Assembly (NCBI GenBank): GCA_016795105.1
Contig: JAEUIH010000001.1
Location: 124,001-188,000 of the forward strand
Source: Planctomyces sp.
GTDB lineage: Bacteria > Planctomycetota > Planctomycetia > Planctomycetales > Planctomycetaceae
DNA: 64,000 nucleotides
Reading direction: 5' to 3'
Shown: piece after piece, positions 45,453 through 56,130 of the stretch
Numbering within the stretch: the first letter of the stretch is position 1
How the letters are laid out: each line of letters opens with the position of its first letter
Notes under the pieces: generated by a model
The model's database searches: none
Told to the model about the DNA's origin: nothing
What the model saw: the letters and a program-made list of their open reading frames with translations, nothing else
Made by a program: the position numbers and the translations under genes

Positions 45453-45764
45453 ATGTCGATGCTCTCTCATATGGTCTACTTCACGCTCCACGATTCCTCT
45501 GAAGCGGCGATTCAGAAACTGGTGAGTGATTGCCATAAATATCTGAAAGGTCACCCCGGTGTTGTGTTCTATGCGGCCGGGACTTTGGCACCCGAATTTC
45601 AGCGTCCCGTGAACGATCTCTCCTTTCATGTGGCTCTGCATGTCGTATTTGAATCCAAAGCTGCGCATGATCAGTATCAGGTATGCGAACGACATCAGGC
45701 GTTTATTGTCGAGAATAAGCCCTCGTGGGCGCAGGTGCGAGTATTTGATGCCTATGTTGACTAG
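45453..45764 (+). CDS. Dabb (stress-responsive alpha/beta barrel) domain protein
   Basis: 103 residues, the usual length of a single Dabb domain. The opening LSHMVYFTLHDSSEAAIQKL and the later FHVALHVVFESKAAHDQYQ, with KPSWAQVRVFDAYVD at the end, are typical. Members form small dimers in stress response and sometimes catalysis; no specific role can be given. The YfhO-like gene begins 27 bases on, so they may share a transcript. ATG 45459 and ATG 45471 are alternative starts with equally weak ribosome binding sites. Confidence 0.85.
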   Translation: MSMLSHMVYFTLHDSSEAAIQKLVSDCHKYLKGHPGVVFYAAGTLAPEFQRPVNDLSFHVALHVVFESKAAHDQYQVCERHQAFIVENKPSWAQVRVFDAYVD

Positions 45765-45791
45765 CGTCCCGGGATTCTTTGCTGACGTCGC

Positions 45792-47885
45792 ATGATAAAC
45801 CCCCTTGATCGACGCGATGAAGTCTGCTGGTCCGACTGGCTGTTAGCCGTCATTGTTGGATGCCTGCTCGCCGGCGGTGTCTGGTATCCGCTGCTGACTG
45901 GTGGTGGACTTGTCGGGGGAGATACGTATTCGTATTTCTTTCCTCAGAAACAGGTCATGGCGGAAGCGTTTCATGAGGGACGTATTCCGCTGTGGCATGA
46001 TCGCACCGCGCTCGGCTATCCTCTGCATGCCGAAAGTCAGGCCGCGATCTTCTATCCGACAAATCAGATTCTGTATCGCCTGTTTGATATCAATCGAGCA
46101 TACAGTTACAGCATCCTGCTTCACTATGCGGCGGCCTTTGTACTGGCTTGGCGATTTGTCAGATCTCAAGGTGTATCCAGTCTGGCCGCCCTCTTTGCAG
46201 GCATGATCTTTGTGTACGGCTGGTTTCCCGCGAGACTTTCGCTGGAGTGGAGCATTGTCGGGGGAGTCTGGTTTCCCGCGTGTCTCTGGATGACAGTTCG
46301 GTGGCTGGAACATTCTTCAGTACGACGATTGATGGTACTCGCTGGCTGTTTCGCAATTCACATGCTCGCCGGACATTTTACTCTGGCATTCATTACTCAA
46401 CTGTCCTGCATTGCGTATTCGCTCTTGCATGTGTTTCTCCGCCATCCGGCGCAGGAGTTGGCGGGAGGCGAAATCCGTTGGTCGAGGTTCAGGATGGGAC
46501 GCCCGGCTGGTATTCTGCTGGCAATCCTCATTTCGACTGGACTCGCTGCGGTTCAGCTGCTCCCCACAATCGAGCTTAAACTGGCAAGCCAGCGGCACGG
46601 AGCCGGAGCGGTCTTCAATCCCGCCTATGGGCATCTGCCGCCGATTTACCTGACTCAGATTGTTGCGTCATGGTGGTACTGGCATACACCGGAAATGGCA
46701 CAGACCCGCGAAATGCTGAAGTATCCTCTGTTCAGCATTAAGGCGGATTCCAACCCGGTTGAAGCTCACTTGTATTTTGGGCTGTTGCCATTGCTCCTTC
46801 TGACTGCGTCGCTGGTTAATGAACGATACCGAAGTCAACTGTCGCGTCAAATCCGCTGGACATGGTGGATCCTGTCCATCGCTGCAGTGATCTATGCGAC
46901 CGGATGGCTGGTTGCAGTATTTCAGCATTTGCCTGGATTCGGTTTCTTCATGGGGCCAGCCAGATACACGATCATCACAACAATGGGAGTTTCTGTCCTT
47001 GTCGCGGGCGGACTGGATACGTTCTGGCGAAAGAAGCGAATCAGCAGTCGATACATCTTGCTGATAATTCTGTTCGCGATCACGCTCCTGGATCTTCTGA
47101 TGTCTTCCCGATTTCCAATTCGCGATGCGCTGACGGTTGCTTCACCGCCTCTGAACGGCCTTCGTGACAGCTGGATTCGGGAAGAAATCGCCAGACTTGG
47201 CCCTGAACATGTAAGGCTCCTTGCCCCCGGTCCAAACGTTGCCAATCTTTACGGTGTCAGTTCCGTACCCCAATATCTGGGACTTGGGCCCTCAGAGTAC
47301 TTTGAAGACGAAATTCGCTACCGCCGAAGTCCGCCGGAGTCCGATGATGTGTTTCCTTCCGACGAGGAACTGGTCATTTTGCGGGAGCGCGGAGTGACCC
47401 ACATTCTGACGACTCAAAGAATTCGAGTTCCATCGCATGGTGTTGAGCTGGTTGCATCAGGGGCCGATGCGTTTTTGAATCGAGTCTGGTCTCGAGGAAA
47501 TGACTCCTGCTTTTTGTACCGGGTGATCGATGCCCCATCTCGAGTCGCTCTGGATGACGATCGGAAACCGATTCAATGGAAGTTTATTCGGAAGCTGCCG
47601 GAAGATGTTGAATTCGAGGTAGACCTCGCAAATGACTCTGCTGTCCACCTTCGCGAACTCATGGTTCCGGGCTGGAAGGTGTATGTGGACGGTGCAGAAG
47701 CACGTCCAGGTTCTGTTCGAGGATTTCTAAGGTCCGTAGATGTCCCTGCCGGCCAGCATATCGTTCGTTGGGTGTACTCGCCGTTGAGTTTCCACATTGG
47801 TGTGGGAGCCAGTATGCTGTGTTGTAGCGTGGTGATTGGGTATTTGGTCATGAACGGACGGGGGCTCGGCTCTCGGAGTGCTTAG
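45792..47885 (+). CDS. YfhO-like polytopic membrane protein (GT-C type)
   Basis: 697 residues with about 11-13 hydrophobic helices. The first outer loop has GGDTYSYFFPQKQ, the Asp typical of GT-C glycosyltransferases, and a second LWHDRTALGYPLHAESQ block. The C-terminal 250 residues are mostly soluble and end with a beta-rich module, ELMVPGWKVYVDG ... VRGFLRSVDVPAGQH, followed by one last helix, as in the YfhO group. In Gram-positives YfhO is linked with modification of surface polymers; in planctomycetes the substrate is unknown. It overlaps the long open frame before the quinone-oxidoreductase gene but not its likely start. Confidence 0.85.
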   Translation: MINPLDRRDEVCWSDWLLAVIVGCLLAGGVWYPLLTGGGLVGGDTYSYFFPQKQVMAEAFHEGRIPLWHDRTALGYPLHAESQAAIFYPTNQILYRLFDINRAYSYSILLHYAAAFVLAWRFVRSQGVSSLAALFAGMIFVYGWFPARLSLEWSIVGGVWFPACLWMTVRWLEHSSVRRLMVLAGCFAIHMLAGHFTLAFITQLSCIAYSLLHVFLRHPAQELAGGEIRWSRFRMGRPAGILLAILISTGLAAVQLLPTIELKLASQRHGAGAVFNPAYGHLPPIYLTQIVASWWYWHTPEMAQTREMLKYPLFSIKADSNPVEAHLYFGLLPLLLLTASLVNERYRSQLSRQIRWTWWILSIAAVIYATGWLVAVFQHLPGFGFFMGPARYTIITTMGVSVLVAGGLDTFWRKKRISSRYILLIILFAITLLDLLMSSRFPIRDALTVASPPLNGLRDSWIREEIARLGPEHVRLLAPGPNVANLYGVSSVPQYLGLGPSEYFEDEIRYRRSPPESDDVFPSDEELVILRERGVTHILTTQRIRVPSHGVELVASGADAFLNRVWSRGNDSCFLYRVIDAPSRVALDDDRKPIQWKFIRKLPEDVEFEVDLANDSAVHLRELMVPGWKVYVDGAEARPGSVRGFLRSVDVPAGQHIVRWVYSPLSFHIGVGASMLCCSVVIGYLVMNGRGLGSRSA

Positions 47886-47940
47886 TCAGGCTGGGTCCAC
47901 AAGCTGCGTGAAACTTAAGCAGGAATCGGAGATTCAACAG

Positions 47941-48939
47941 ATGAAAGCAGCGTATATCAGTCAGACCGGGCCGTGGAATCAGATTCAATATGGCGATCTG
48001 CCTACGCCGAAGGCCGGGCCAGGTGAAGTGCTTGTAAGAGTAGAAGCGGTGGCCGTAAATCCGATTGATACTTATATTCGAGGCGGAATCGTCAAATTTG
48101 AGCTGCCCTTTCCATGGGTTCCAGGTTGCGATGTCTGCGGCGTTGTGGAAGAAATCGGCACCAATGCAGGTCGATTCAAAAAAGGAGACCGAGTCTGGGG
48201 CAGTAATCAGGGGCTGTTTGGCCGACAGGGGACATTCTCAGAATACTGTGCCATTCATGAACAGTGGTTGTACCCGGTTGCCGAAAACATCAGTTCCGCA
48301 GAAGCCGCTGCCGGTGCTTTGGTCGGGATCACAGCACATCTTGGCTTGTTCCTGCATGCCGGACTTCGAAGCGGTGAAGTTGTATTCGTGAATGGCGGGA
48401 CCGGAGGCGTGGGCTCATCGGTTGTTCAGCTTGCAAAAGCGGCAGGAGCAACGGTGATCACCACAGCAGGGTCTGCTGAAAAAGCCGACCAGTGCAGGGC
48501 ACTGGGAGCTGATCATGTCATTCAGTATCGCAATGAAGACATTGATGCTCGATTCGCAGAGATCACCGCAAAGACGGGGCCGATTCATGTCTGGTTCGAA
48601 ACACTGCGTACTCCGACACTTGATCGATGTGTTCCATTGATGGCAATACGCGGCAGAATCATCCTGATGGCAGGACGAGATGCTCGCCCGGAGTTTCCCG
48701 TTGGTCCGTTCTACGTAAAAGATCTGCGTATGATCGGCTTCGCAATGTTCAACGCCAGTCCCGACGAGCAGCGAGCCGCAGCGGAAGCACTCAACGCATT
48801 CGCCGCAAGCGGTGCATGGAAACCACAAGTGAGCCGTGTAATGCCCATGTCTCAAGCCGCAGAAGCTCATCGACTTCAGGAAGAGAATACTCTGCAATCC
48901 AGCGGTCAACTGTCCGGCAAGATTATCCTGATGCCGTAG
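47941..48939 (+). CDS. NADPH:quinone oxidoreductase-like (zinc-free MDR family)
   Basis: 332 residues from ATG 47941, with GGAG nine bases upstream; the frame opens 21 codons earlier inside the previous gene. N-terminal GroES-like part (GEVLVRVEAVAVNPIDTYIRGG), cofactor part with VNGGTGGVGSSVVQLAKAAGA (quoted here as GGTGGVGSSVVQLAK), then ATVITTAGSAEKADQCRALGA. No cysteine cluster for structural zinc is seen, which fits the quinone-oxidoreductase branch. Probably reduces quinones or enals with NADPH. Last gene before a convergent gltD, separated by a hairpin array beginning five bases after the stop codon. Confidence 0.88.
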   Translation: MKAAYISQTGPWNQIQYGDLPTPKAGPGEVLVRVEAVAVNPIDTYIRGGIVKFELPFPWVPGCDVCGVVEEIGTNAGRFKKGDRVWGSNQGLFGRQGTFSEYCAIHEQWLYPVAENISSAEAAAGALVGITAHLGLFLHAGLRSGEVVFVNGGTGGVGSSVVQLAKAAGATVITTAGSAEKADQCRALGADHVIQYRNEDIDARFAEITAKTGPIHVWFETLRTPTLDRCVPLMAIRGRIILMAGRDARPEFPVGPFYVKDLRMIGFAMFNASPDEQRAAAEALNAFAASGAWKPQVSRVMPMSQAAEAHRLQEENTLQSSGQLSGKIILMP

Positions 48940-48943
48940 TAAA

Positions 48944-49177
48944 GTAGCAGGCATTCTCCGAATGCCGTCCGCGCCGCGGTGGTGAGGGTTTGGCGGACGG
49001 CACATGGAATGTGCCTGCTACGGTAGCAGGCAGACTCCGTCTGCCGTCCGCGCCTCGCCGGCAGGGTTTGGCGGACGGCACATGAAATGTGCCTGCTACG
49101 GTAGCAGGCATTCTCCGAATGCCGTCCGCGCCGCGCTGGCAGAGTTTGGCGGACGGCACATGGAATGTGCCTGCTAC
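48944..49177. repeat. Three tandem copies of a 77-78 bp cloverleaf-like repeat
   Basis: Units 48944-49021, 49023-49099 and 49101-49177. Each begins GTAGCAGGC and ends GCCTGCTAC, and contains CCGTCCGC paired with GCGGACGG. In each arm a 7-bp hairpin GGCNNNN-TCC-NNNNGCC (or GGA/GAA) is present: ATTC/GAAT, AGAC/GTCT and ACAT/ATGT. The variable four bases change together. Sits between convergent genes, so a terminator role is possible. Confidence 0.92.
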
Positions 49178-49185
49178 TTTTTCGA

Positions 49186-50685
49186 CTATGGCAGATCGGT
49201 TGTGCCCATGAGGTAGCGGTCGACTTCCCGGGCTGCTCCGCGGCCTTCGTTGATCGCCCAAACGACAAGACTCTGACCACGTCGGCAGTCACCAGCAACG
49301 AATACTTTTGCCTCGTTGGTTGTGTACTTTTCATGGTCAGCTGTGTACCAGCTCATGCCACCGCGGCCTTCGCGGATATTAACACCCAATTGTTGAGCAA
49401 CCGGGTGTTCGGGGCCGAGGAACCCAAGAGCGAGGAAGACCAGATCGGCAAGGTACTCCTTTTCTGTTCCTGGGATCGGAACAAACGGAGGTCCACCTTC
49501 GGTCATTGTCTGCCAGTCAACTTCGCAGGTTTTCACAGCTCGAACATTTCCCTGTCCGTCGCTGAGAAACTCAACGGTCTGAATACAGAATTCACGAGGA
49601 TCGCGGCCAAACTTTGCTTCTGCCTCTTCGTGACCGTAGTCCACACGGAACACTCGTGGCCACTGCGGCCATGGGTTGTTTGGTGAACGTTCGAGTGGTG
49701 GGCGTTCGACGATTTCGAAGTTCACGATTGACTTGCAGCCGTGGCGAAGAGAAGTCCCCAGGCAGTCATTGCCGGTATCCCCACCACCAATCACAACGAC
49801 ATGCTTATCTTTAGCGCTGATGTATTGACCGTCACCAAGACCGGAATCCAGCAAGCTGCGGGTATTGGGTCGCAGGAAGTCCATTGCATAGTGGATTCCT
49901 TTCAGGTCGCGGCCTGGAATTGGAAGATCGCGAGGACGTGTTGCTCCGGTACACAGAACGATTGCGTCAAACTGTTCCTTGAGCTTTGCAGCCGGAAGGT
50001 CGCGTCCGATTTCCGTTCGAGTCACAAACGTGATGCCTTCTTCCTGAAGAAGACGGACACGGCGATCAACAATTTCCGACTTATCGAGCTTCATGTTGGG
50101 AATTCCATACATGAGCAAGCCGCCGACTCGGTCATCTCGTTCATAGACCGTTACAAGATGCCCGGCCTTATTCAACTGTGCTGCACACGCCAGACCCGCA
50201 GGCCCGGAGCCAACAACAGCCACCTTTTTGCCGGTTCTGACTGTCGGAGGTTCGGGCTTGACCCAACCCTGTTCAAAGCCGTAATCAATAATCGAACACT
50301 CGATGTTCTTGATTGTCACTGGAGGCTCAATGACTCCCAGACAGCAAGACCCCTCACAGGGAGCAGGACAGACTCGGCCGGTAAATTCCGGGAAGTTGTT
50401 TGTCTTGTGCAATCGATCCAGTGCATCCTTCCAGCGTCCCCGGAAGACCAGATCGTTCCATTCCGGAATCAGATTGTTGATGGGGCAACCGGAGGCCATA
50501 TTCGCCATCATGTCTCCGGTATGGCAAAACGGAACACCGCAATCCATACAGCGAGCCCCCTGGACCTGGAGTGAGTCCTTGGGCATATGATCATGGAATT
50601 CCTTCCAGTCCAGAATTCGCAACAATGGTTCTCGGTCTGCTGGTATCTGCCGCTTGTATTCCTTGAAGCCTGTGGGCTTACCCAT
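49186..50685 (-). CDS. gltD: Glutamate synthase (NADPH) small subunit
   Basis: 499 residues, the usual length. N-terminal 4Fe-4S part with [25 protein letters not shown] and [14 protein letters not shown]. Then FAD site [19 protein letters not shown] and NADPH site [13 protein letters not shown], and the FAD-closing [18 protein letters not shown]. It moves electrons from NADPH through FAD and Fe-S clusters to the large subunit, which makes two glutamates from glutamine and 2-oxoglutarate. Located 65 bases after gltB, so one operon. Confidence 0.97.
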   Translation of the reverse strand: MGKPTGFKEYKRQIPADREPLLRILDWKEFHDHMPKDSLQVQGARCMDCGVPFCHTGDMMANMASGCPINNLIPEWNDLVFRGRWKDALDRLHKTNNFPEFTGRVCPAPCEGSCCLGVIEPPVTIKNIECSIIDYGFEQGWVKPEPPTVRTGKKVAVVGSGPAGLACAAQLNKAGHLVTVYERDDRVGGLLMYGIPNMKLDKSEIVDRRVRLLQEEGITFVTRTEIGRDLPAAKLKEQFDAIVLCTGATRPRDLPIPGRDLKGIHYAMDFLRPNTRSLLDSGLGDGQYISAKDKHVVVIGGGDTGNDCLGTSLRHGCKSIVNFEIVERPPLERSPNNPWPQWPRVFRVDYGHEEAEAKFGRDPREFCIQTVEFLSDGQGNVRAVKTCEVDWQTMTEGGPPFVPIPGTEKEYLADLVFLALGFLGPEHPVAQQLGVNIREGRGGMSWYTADHEKYTTNEAKVFVAGDCRRGQSLVVWAINEGRGAAREVDRYLMGTTDLP

Positions 50686-50750
50686 CGTAGTGACTTTCGT
50701 ATTTCCAGGTAGATCGTAATCTCGTTCAGTGAACTCAGGACCGCTCCCAA

Positions 50751-53700
50751 TCAGACGGCAGCTTTCTCCGCTGCCATTTCCCGAAGCGCTCGCTTGTAGT
50801 CCACAGGCATCACTTTGCGGAACTGTCCGAGTGACGTTGACCAGTTGGTGAGGATTTTTCGACCAACAGCCGAGTCCGTAAACTTTACGTGGTTCTCGAT
50901 CAACTCACGCAGCTCTTTCACATCCTCGTCCGCCGTGACATCTTCCAATTCGACCATTTCCAGATTGCAGTTCACAAGCAGCCGGTTGTCGGGATCAAAC
51001 ACATAAGCCACACCGCCAGACATTCCAGCCGCAAAGTTGCGACCGGTTGGTCCCAGAATCACGGCACGGCCTCCGGTCATGTATTCACAGCCATGGTCAC
51101 CCACACCCTCAATGACCGCCCAGGCACCAGAATTCCTGACACAGAACCGTTCAGCGGCGATGCCTCGGAAGTAAGCTTCTCCGGATGTTGCTCCGTAGAG
51201 AGCCACGTTTCCGATCACAATGTTCTTTTCTGCGGCAAAGTCAGCTTGCTTTGGAGGATAGACGATCAGTCGTCCACCTGACAGTCCCTTGCCGGCATAG
51301 TCGTTTGCGTCACCTTCGACTTCAATCGTGATCCCGTGGACCAGCCATGCACCAACGCTTTGTCCGGCAGACCCCTTCGCCTTGATATGAATCGTTTCTG
51401 TCGGAAGTCCAAATTGACCGTGCGCCTTGCTGACTTCGTTGCTCAGAATCGTCCCAAATGCCCGGTCGATGTTCTGAATCGTTGTGTCGATTCTGACATG
51501 CTTCTTCTCTCGCAGTGCAGGTTCACACTTCCTGAGCAGTTCCATGTCGCGAACGTTTTCCAGACCGTGCTTCTGGTCAACTGTGCAGAACGTGCCAGCG
51601 TGAGGATAGGGCTTCTGAGCCGGAGTCAGGATTGGAGACAGATCGAGAGTACGAGCCTTCCAGTGAGTCACGGTTTCGTCGAGTTCAAGCATATCTGAGC
51701 GTCCAACCATCTCGTTGATGGTCCTGAAGCCGAGTTCTGCCATCAGTTCCCGAGTCTCTTCCGCAACCATGAACAGGTAGTTCACGACATACTCAGGCTT
51801 CCCGTGGAATTTCTTCCGCAGGACCGGATCCTGTGTGGCAATTCCAACGGGACAGGTATTGAGATGGCATTTTCTCATCATGATGCAGCCGAGAGTGATC
51901 AGCGGCGCGGTGGCAAAACCGTATTCTTCGGCCCCCAGCATCGTGGCGATGATAACATCGCGTCCGGTCTTCAGCTGTCCGTCAGTCTGCAGGCGAACTC
52001 GACTGCGAAGGTCGTTCATCACCAGTGTTTGATGAGTCTCTGCAATTCCCAGTTCCCATGGAAGTCCGGCATGCTTGATACTCGTCAGCGGAGACGCACC
52101 GGTTCCGCCTTCAAATCCTGAGATCAGGATATTGTCCGCATGACCTTTCGCCACACCGGCAGCAATCGTACCGACACCTACTTCCGATACGAGCTTCACC
52201 GAAATTCGGGCAGCGCGATTCGTGTTTTTCAGGTCGAAGATTAGCTGACTCAGGTCTTCAATTGAGTAAATGTCATGATGCGGTGGCGGGCTGATGAGCC
52301 CCACCCCGGGAGTTGACAGTCGGGTTGACGCGATGACCTTATCGACCTTGTGACCGGGCAACTCACCGCCTTCTCCGGGCTTTGCCCCCTGAGAAATCTT
52401 GATCTGGAGTTCATCGGCATTCGTCAGGTACCACGACGTCACCCCAAATCGTCCGGAAGCGATCTGTTTAATGGCGGATCGGCGAGAATCACCGTTCTCC
52501 ATTGGTTCAAATCGTTCGTACCGTTCACCGCCTTCACCCGTATTGCTCTTTCCGCCAATACGGTTCATAGCGATCGCAAGTGATTCATGAGCCTCCGCGG
52601 AAATTGATCCGAAGCTCATGGCACCCGTGCAGAATCGCTTCACGATCTCGGCCGCACTTTCCACTTCATTCAGTGGTACAGGGGTCCCCTTACGAAACTT
52701 CAGGAGTCCACGAAGATGGCACTGTCGCGCCGTTTCTTTATTCACAAGCGAAGAAAAGTCCCGATACGCATTCTTGTCGCCGGTTCTGGCCGCCTGTTGA
52801 ATTCGTCCGATTGTATGCGGATTCCACGCATGCTTTTCACCGACTCGACGCCAGTGATACAACCCTGGATTCGGCAGTTCATGAGAAATGCTGTCGGGAT
52901 TTTCCGGGAAACCCAGATGATGTCGAATCAGAGCTTCCTGAGCCAGAACATCGAATCCAACACCTCTAATTCTGCTGGGTGTTCCGGCAAAACACAGGTC
53001 GATTACATCCTGTGAGAGCCCAAGAGCTTCAAAGATCTGTGCTCCCTTGTAACTCTGAAGGGTCGAAATCCCCATCTTAGCCATGACCTTCAGCAGGCCG
53101 TTGGCAACACCGGATCGGTAGGAGGCGATGATACGATCATCTTCCCAATCCTCGGTGAGCTTCCCATCAATGCGTGCCTGACGCAATGCGTACAGAGCCA
53201 GGTAAGGGCTGACAGCATCGGCTCCATATCCGATCAGGAGACAGAAGTGATGGACTTCGCGAGCCTCTCCGGTTTCAACAATAAGGCCAATCTGCGTTCG
53301 CTCTTCATGGCGGACGAGATGATGGTGGACTGCTCCGGTTGCCATCAGTGCACTGACGGGGACTCGGTCGGCACTGATGGCTCGGTCGGAGAGCACAACG
53401 AGACCGAAGCCATTCCGGATTGCATCCCGAGCTTCCTGACAAATCCTCTTCAACGCGGGCTGAAGTCCTGCCGCACCTTCTGACTTTGGATATGTAATAT
53501 CGATGACCTTGCTCTTCCAGCCCCGATAGTCCATCCCCTTCAGATTTGCCATCTGGTGGTTGGTGAGAATGGGATGAGGAACGGCCAGTCGATGGCAGGA
53601 TTCCGGCAGGGTATCCAGCAGGTTGCCTTCCGGACCGATGTAACATTCGAGCGACATAATGACGTCTTCGCGAATCGAGTCGATCGCGGGGTTTGTCACC

Positions 53701-55325
53701 TGAGCAAACAGCTGATGGAAGTAATCGTATAACATGCGTGGCTGGTCGCTGAGGCACGCAAGGGCAGCATCGTTGCCCATTGAGCCAATGGGATCCTTGT
53801 TTGCCTTCAACAGAGGCAACAGCATGAAGTCCATGGTTTCGGACGTATAGCCAAAGGCCTGCATCTTGTTGAGCAGTTCCTGATCAACAATTCGCTCAGG
53901 AGGCGTAACCTTTGGAAGTTCGCTCAGCAGGATTCGCTGCTCTTCGAGCCACTGCTTATAGGGGCGTCGGGAAGCAACATCTGCCTTGAGTTCAGCGTCA
54001 TCGATGATCCGTCCCTGTGCAAAGTCGACAAGGAACATGCGACCTGGCTGAAGTCGACCCTTGTAGGCAACGTTTTCGGGTTCAATGTCAAGAACGCCGA
54101 CTTCACTTGCCATTACGACACGGTCATCTTTCGTGACATAGTAACGGCTTGGACGCAGGCCATTTCGGTCCAGAGTCGCTCCAATGAAATGGCCGTCTGT
54201 AAATGAAATCGATGCCGGTCCGTCCCACGGTTCCTGAAGAGCCGAGTAATATTCATAGAATGCACGCTTGTGCTCGGGCATCGTTGAATGATTCTGCCAT
54301 GCCTCCGGCACCATCATCATGACCACTTCCTGAAGTGTTCTTCCGGAGTGGTACAGCATTTCAAGAGCGTTGTCGAAACAGCCGGAGTCTGATGTGTGTG
54401 GTTCGATGATCGGAAACAACTTCTGAAGATCTTCTCCGAAAAGTCCACTCTTCATCATTCCCTGGCGAGCAAACATCCAGTTTGAATTGCCCTTGACGGT
54501 ATTAATTTCACCGTTGTGGCTCATAAACCGGAGCGGCTGTGCTCGGTCCCAGCTGGGGAATGTGTTCGTCGCAAACCTCGAATGCACCATGGCCAGATGG
54601 CTGTCGTAATCCGGAGCCTGAAGGTCGCGGAAGAACTTCACAACCTGATGCGACGTAAGCATCCCCTTGTAGATGATCAGCTTTGTGGAAAGTGAGCACA
54701 CATAAAATGCCAGTGCCTGTGACATCTGACTATTGCGGAGCTTATGGCTTGCCAGCTTACGAATGATGAACAGCTGTCGTTCAAAGGCTTCCTGATCAAG
54801 TCCAGGAGCTGCACCGACGAACAGCATTTCCATGGCCGGTGCAAACAGTCGGGCGGTTCGACCAATGTCAGCGCCGTCGAAATCAACAGGGAGTGGCCGC
54901 CAGCCGAGCAGAGTTTGTCCTTGCTGAACAATCAGCTGTTCAACCGTTTTGCGGCAGGTTGCTCGCTGTTCAGCATCCTGCGGAAGGAAGACAACCCCTG
55001 CGGCGTAGCGTCCTGGTTCCGGCAGAGTTACACCGAGATCTTCTTTGGCAACGCGGGCAAGGAACCCGTGGGGCAGGGCGGTGAGCATTCCGGCGCCGTC
55101 GCCCGTGTTTTCTTCGCAGCCACAGGCACCGCGATGGTCCATGTGTCGAAGAATTCGATCGGCGTCATCGATGATCTGGCGGGAACGCTGACCTTTGATG
55201 TGGGCGACAAATCCCACGCCACAGTTTTCGTGTTCATTCTGAGGGTCATACAACCCGGTGGCCTCAGGTGCTCCAAACGGAGGTGAAAACGGAGCCGGAT
55301 ACTGGTTGCCGCGAATGTCTTCCAT
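50751..55325 (-). CDS. gltB: Glutamate synthase large subunit
   Basis: 1524 residues, usual length. The family matures by cutting before a catalytic cysteine; here C35 in [16 protein letters not shown], giving a 34-residue propeptide. Class II glutamine amidotransferase domain about 35-430, central domain to about 800, FMN synthase domain about 850-1240 with [10 protein letters not shown] (quoted part) and [13 protein letters not shown], and the 3Fe-4S motif [17 protein letters not shown]. The C-terminal beta-helix ends the protein with G-G repeats such as [14 protein letters not shown]. Pathway: ammonium assimilation with glutamine synthetase. ATG 55325 lacks a good Shine-Dalgarno sequence (GAAAG 11 bases upstream). 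Confidence 0.97.
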   Translation of the reverse strand: MEDIRGNQYPAPFSPPFGAPEATGLYDPQNEHENCGVGFVAHIKGQRSRQIIDDADRILRHMDHRGACGCEENTGDGAGMLTALPHGFLARVAKEDLGVTLPEPGRYAAGVVFLPQDAEQRATCRKTVEQLIVQQGQTLLGWRPLPVDFDGADIGRTARLFAPAMEMLFVGAAPGLDQEAFERQLFIIRKLASHKLRNSQMSQALAFYVCSLSTKLIIYKGMLTSHQVVKFFRDLQAPDYDSHLAMVHSRFATNTFPSWDRAQPLRFMSHNGEINTVKGNSNWMFARQGMMKSGLFGEDLQKLFPIIEPHTSDSGCFDNALEMLYHSGRTLQEVVMMMVPEAWQNHSTMPEHKRAFYEYYSALQEPWDGPASISFTDGHFIGATLDRNGLRPSRYYVTKDDRVVMASEVGVLDIEPENVAYKGRLQPGRMFLVDFAQGRIIDDAELKADVASRRPYKQWLEEQRILLSELPKVTPPERIVDQELLNKMQAFGYTSETMDFMLLPLLKANKDPIGSMGNDAALACLSDQPRMLYDYFHQLFAQVTNPAIDSIREDVIMSLECYIGPEGNLLDTLPESCHRLAVPHPILTNHQMANLKGMDYRGWKSKVIDITYPKSEGAAGLQPALKRICQEARDAIRNGFGLVVLSDRAISADRVPVSALMATGAVHHHLVRHEERTQIGLIVETGEAREVHHFCLLIGYGADAVSPYLALYALRQARIDGKLTEDWEDDRIIASYRSGVANGLLKVMAKMGISTLQSYKGAQIFEALGLSQDVIDLCFAGTPSRIRGVGFDVLAQEALIRHHLGFPENPDSISHELPNPGLYHWRRVGEKHAWNPHTIGRIQQAARTGDKNAYRDFSSLVNKETARQCHLRGLLKFRKGTPVPLNEVESAAEIVKRFCTGAMSFGSISAEAHESLAIAMNRIGGKSNTGEGGERYERFEPMENGDSRRSAIKQIASGRFGVTSWYLTNADELQIKISQGAKPGEGGELPGHKVDKVIASTRLSTPGVGLISPPPHHDIYSIEDLSQLIFDLKNTNRAARISVKLVSEVGVGTIAAGVAKGHADNILISGFEGGTGASPLTSIKHAGLPWELGIAETHQTLVMNDLRSRVRLQTDGQLKTGRDVIIATMLGAEEYGFATAPLITLGCIMMRKCHLNTCPVGIATQDPVLRKKFHGKPEYVVNYLFMVAEETRELMAELGFRTINEMVGRSDMLELDETVTHWKARTLDLSPILTPAQKPYPHAGTFCTVDQKHGLENVRDMELLRKCEPALREKKHVRIDTTIQNIDRAFGTILSNEVSKAHGQFGLPTETIHIKAKGSAGQSVGAWLVHGITIEVEGDANDYAGKGLSGGRLIVYPPKQADFAAEKNIVIGNVALYGATSGEAYFRGIAAERFCVRNSGAWAVIEGVGDHGCEYMTGGRAVILGPTGRNFAAGMSGGVAYVFDPDNRLLVNCNLEMVELEDVTADEDVKELRELIENHVKFTDSAVGRKILTNWSTSLGQFRKVMPVDYKRALREMAAEKAAV

Positions 55326-56130
55326 GGAATCAGTCTTTCAAGTCACTTACAGTAAGGCACCTTCAGGACACGGTGTTTTTCGGACTCTTGCCAACTTTAA
55401 CCGGTCGGCGCGGCGTGCGCATCGATTCTGCCACCGGGACTCGCATGACGCACATGGTTTTGGGTCTGCGAAGGTGGCTACGCGGCGTTTGTCGCCGCGT
55501 TTTTCACGCGGACAATCACTGCCGCGCGTTTGGATGCAGCCTCCGCCACTCGATTCACGCTCGTTGACGTCTTAACTTTGTTCAGATTTGCTTTTCCGAA
55601 CGCCGTTTTATCGAAAACCTGAATGCTTGACGCCGTCATACAATTGGTATGAGAGCTTGACACCGTCATTTCTGATGACGTTCGGATCGAGTCAGCGTAC
55701 GTCTGATTTGCTGATGCTGTTGCAGAATCGCCCACTCCGCCGACTGCAATCGCCCCCGCCCTCACGACTTTGGTCGCGGGTTCGGTCGCCTGACTGGGCG
55801 CTGTTGCACTATCGGGATTGCGGAGTTGAGACATAGTTCTTTGATGAAACAATCTTTAGATGAAAACGAGCCAGTTTGAAGCTATGAGTCGTTGACACAC
55901 CCTCGGGGTATCTCGTGACAACAACAAATCGGCCGGATTCTCACAACCTCCGACCCCGAAAACAAGCCATAGATGCCGTCTTCTGGGAACTCCGAGTCGC
56001 AATTTTCCGCAAATTCCTCATTTCGCCCGGCCGCGTCCGTCTCGCTTCGGTTTTTTCGCAGATTCCAAACCAAACGCAGGTGTCTTCATTTCTGAGAATC
56101 GAAACCTATGTTCACCAAAGGCAGTGGCTA
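55326..56130. other. 805-bp region between gltB and a DUF1501 gene
   Basis: This is where the gltB promoter should lie. It contains one doubtful small frame (55478-55834) and a direct repeat on the minus strand, ATGACGGTGTCAAGC and ATGACGGCGTCAAGC, 30 bases apart. 55870-56130 shows nothing I can assign. Confidence 0.5.
55478..55834 (-). CDS. Possible small Ala/Ser/Thr-rich protein, doubtful
   Basis: 118 residues from ATG 55834, preceded by AAAGAA. The composition is unusual (Ala, Ser, Thr and Val in excess), with no signal peptide or domain that I recognise. It sits between gltB and DUF1501 genes on the same strand, and its codon pattern is not clearly that of the neighbours. It may be a lineage-specific gene, the remains of one, or chance. 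Confidence 0.3.
   Translation of the reverse strand: MSQLRNPDSATAPSQATEPATKVVRAGAIAVGGVGDSATASANQTYADSIRTSSEMTVSSSHTNCMTASSIQVFDKTAFGKANLNKVKTSTSVNRVAEAASKRAAVIVRVKNAATNAA

Noticed and set aside
48906-49334. Frames through the hairpin array giving repeated GTFHVPSAK-type peptides
   Set aside because: They translate the structural repeat on both strands; no start signal and no single preferred frame.
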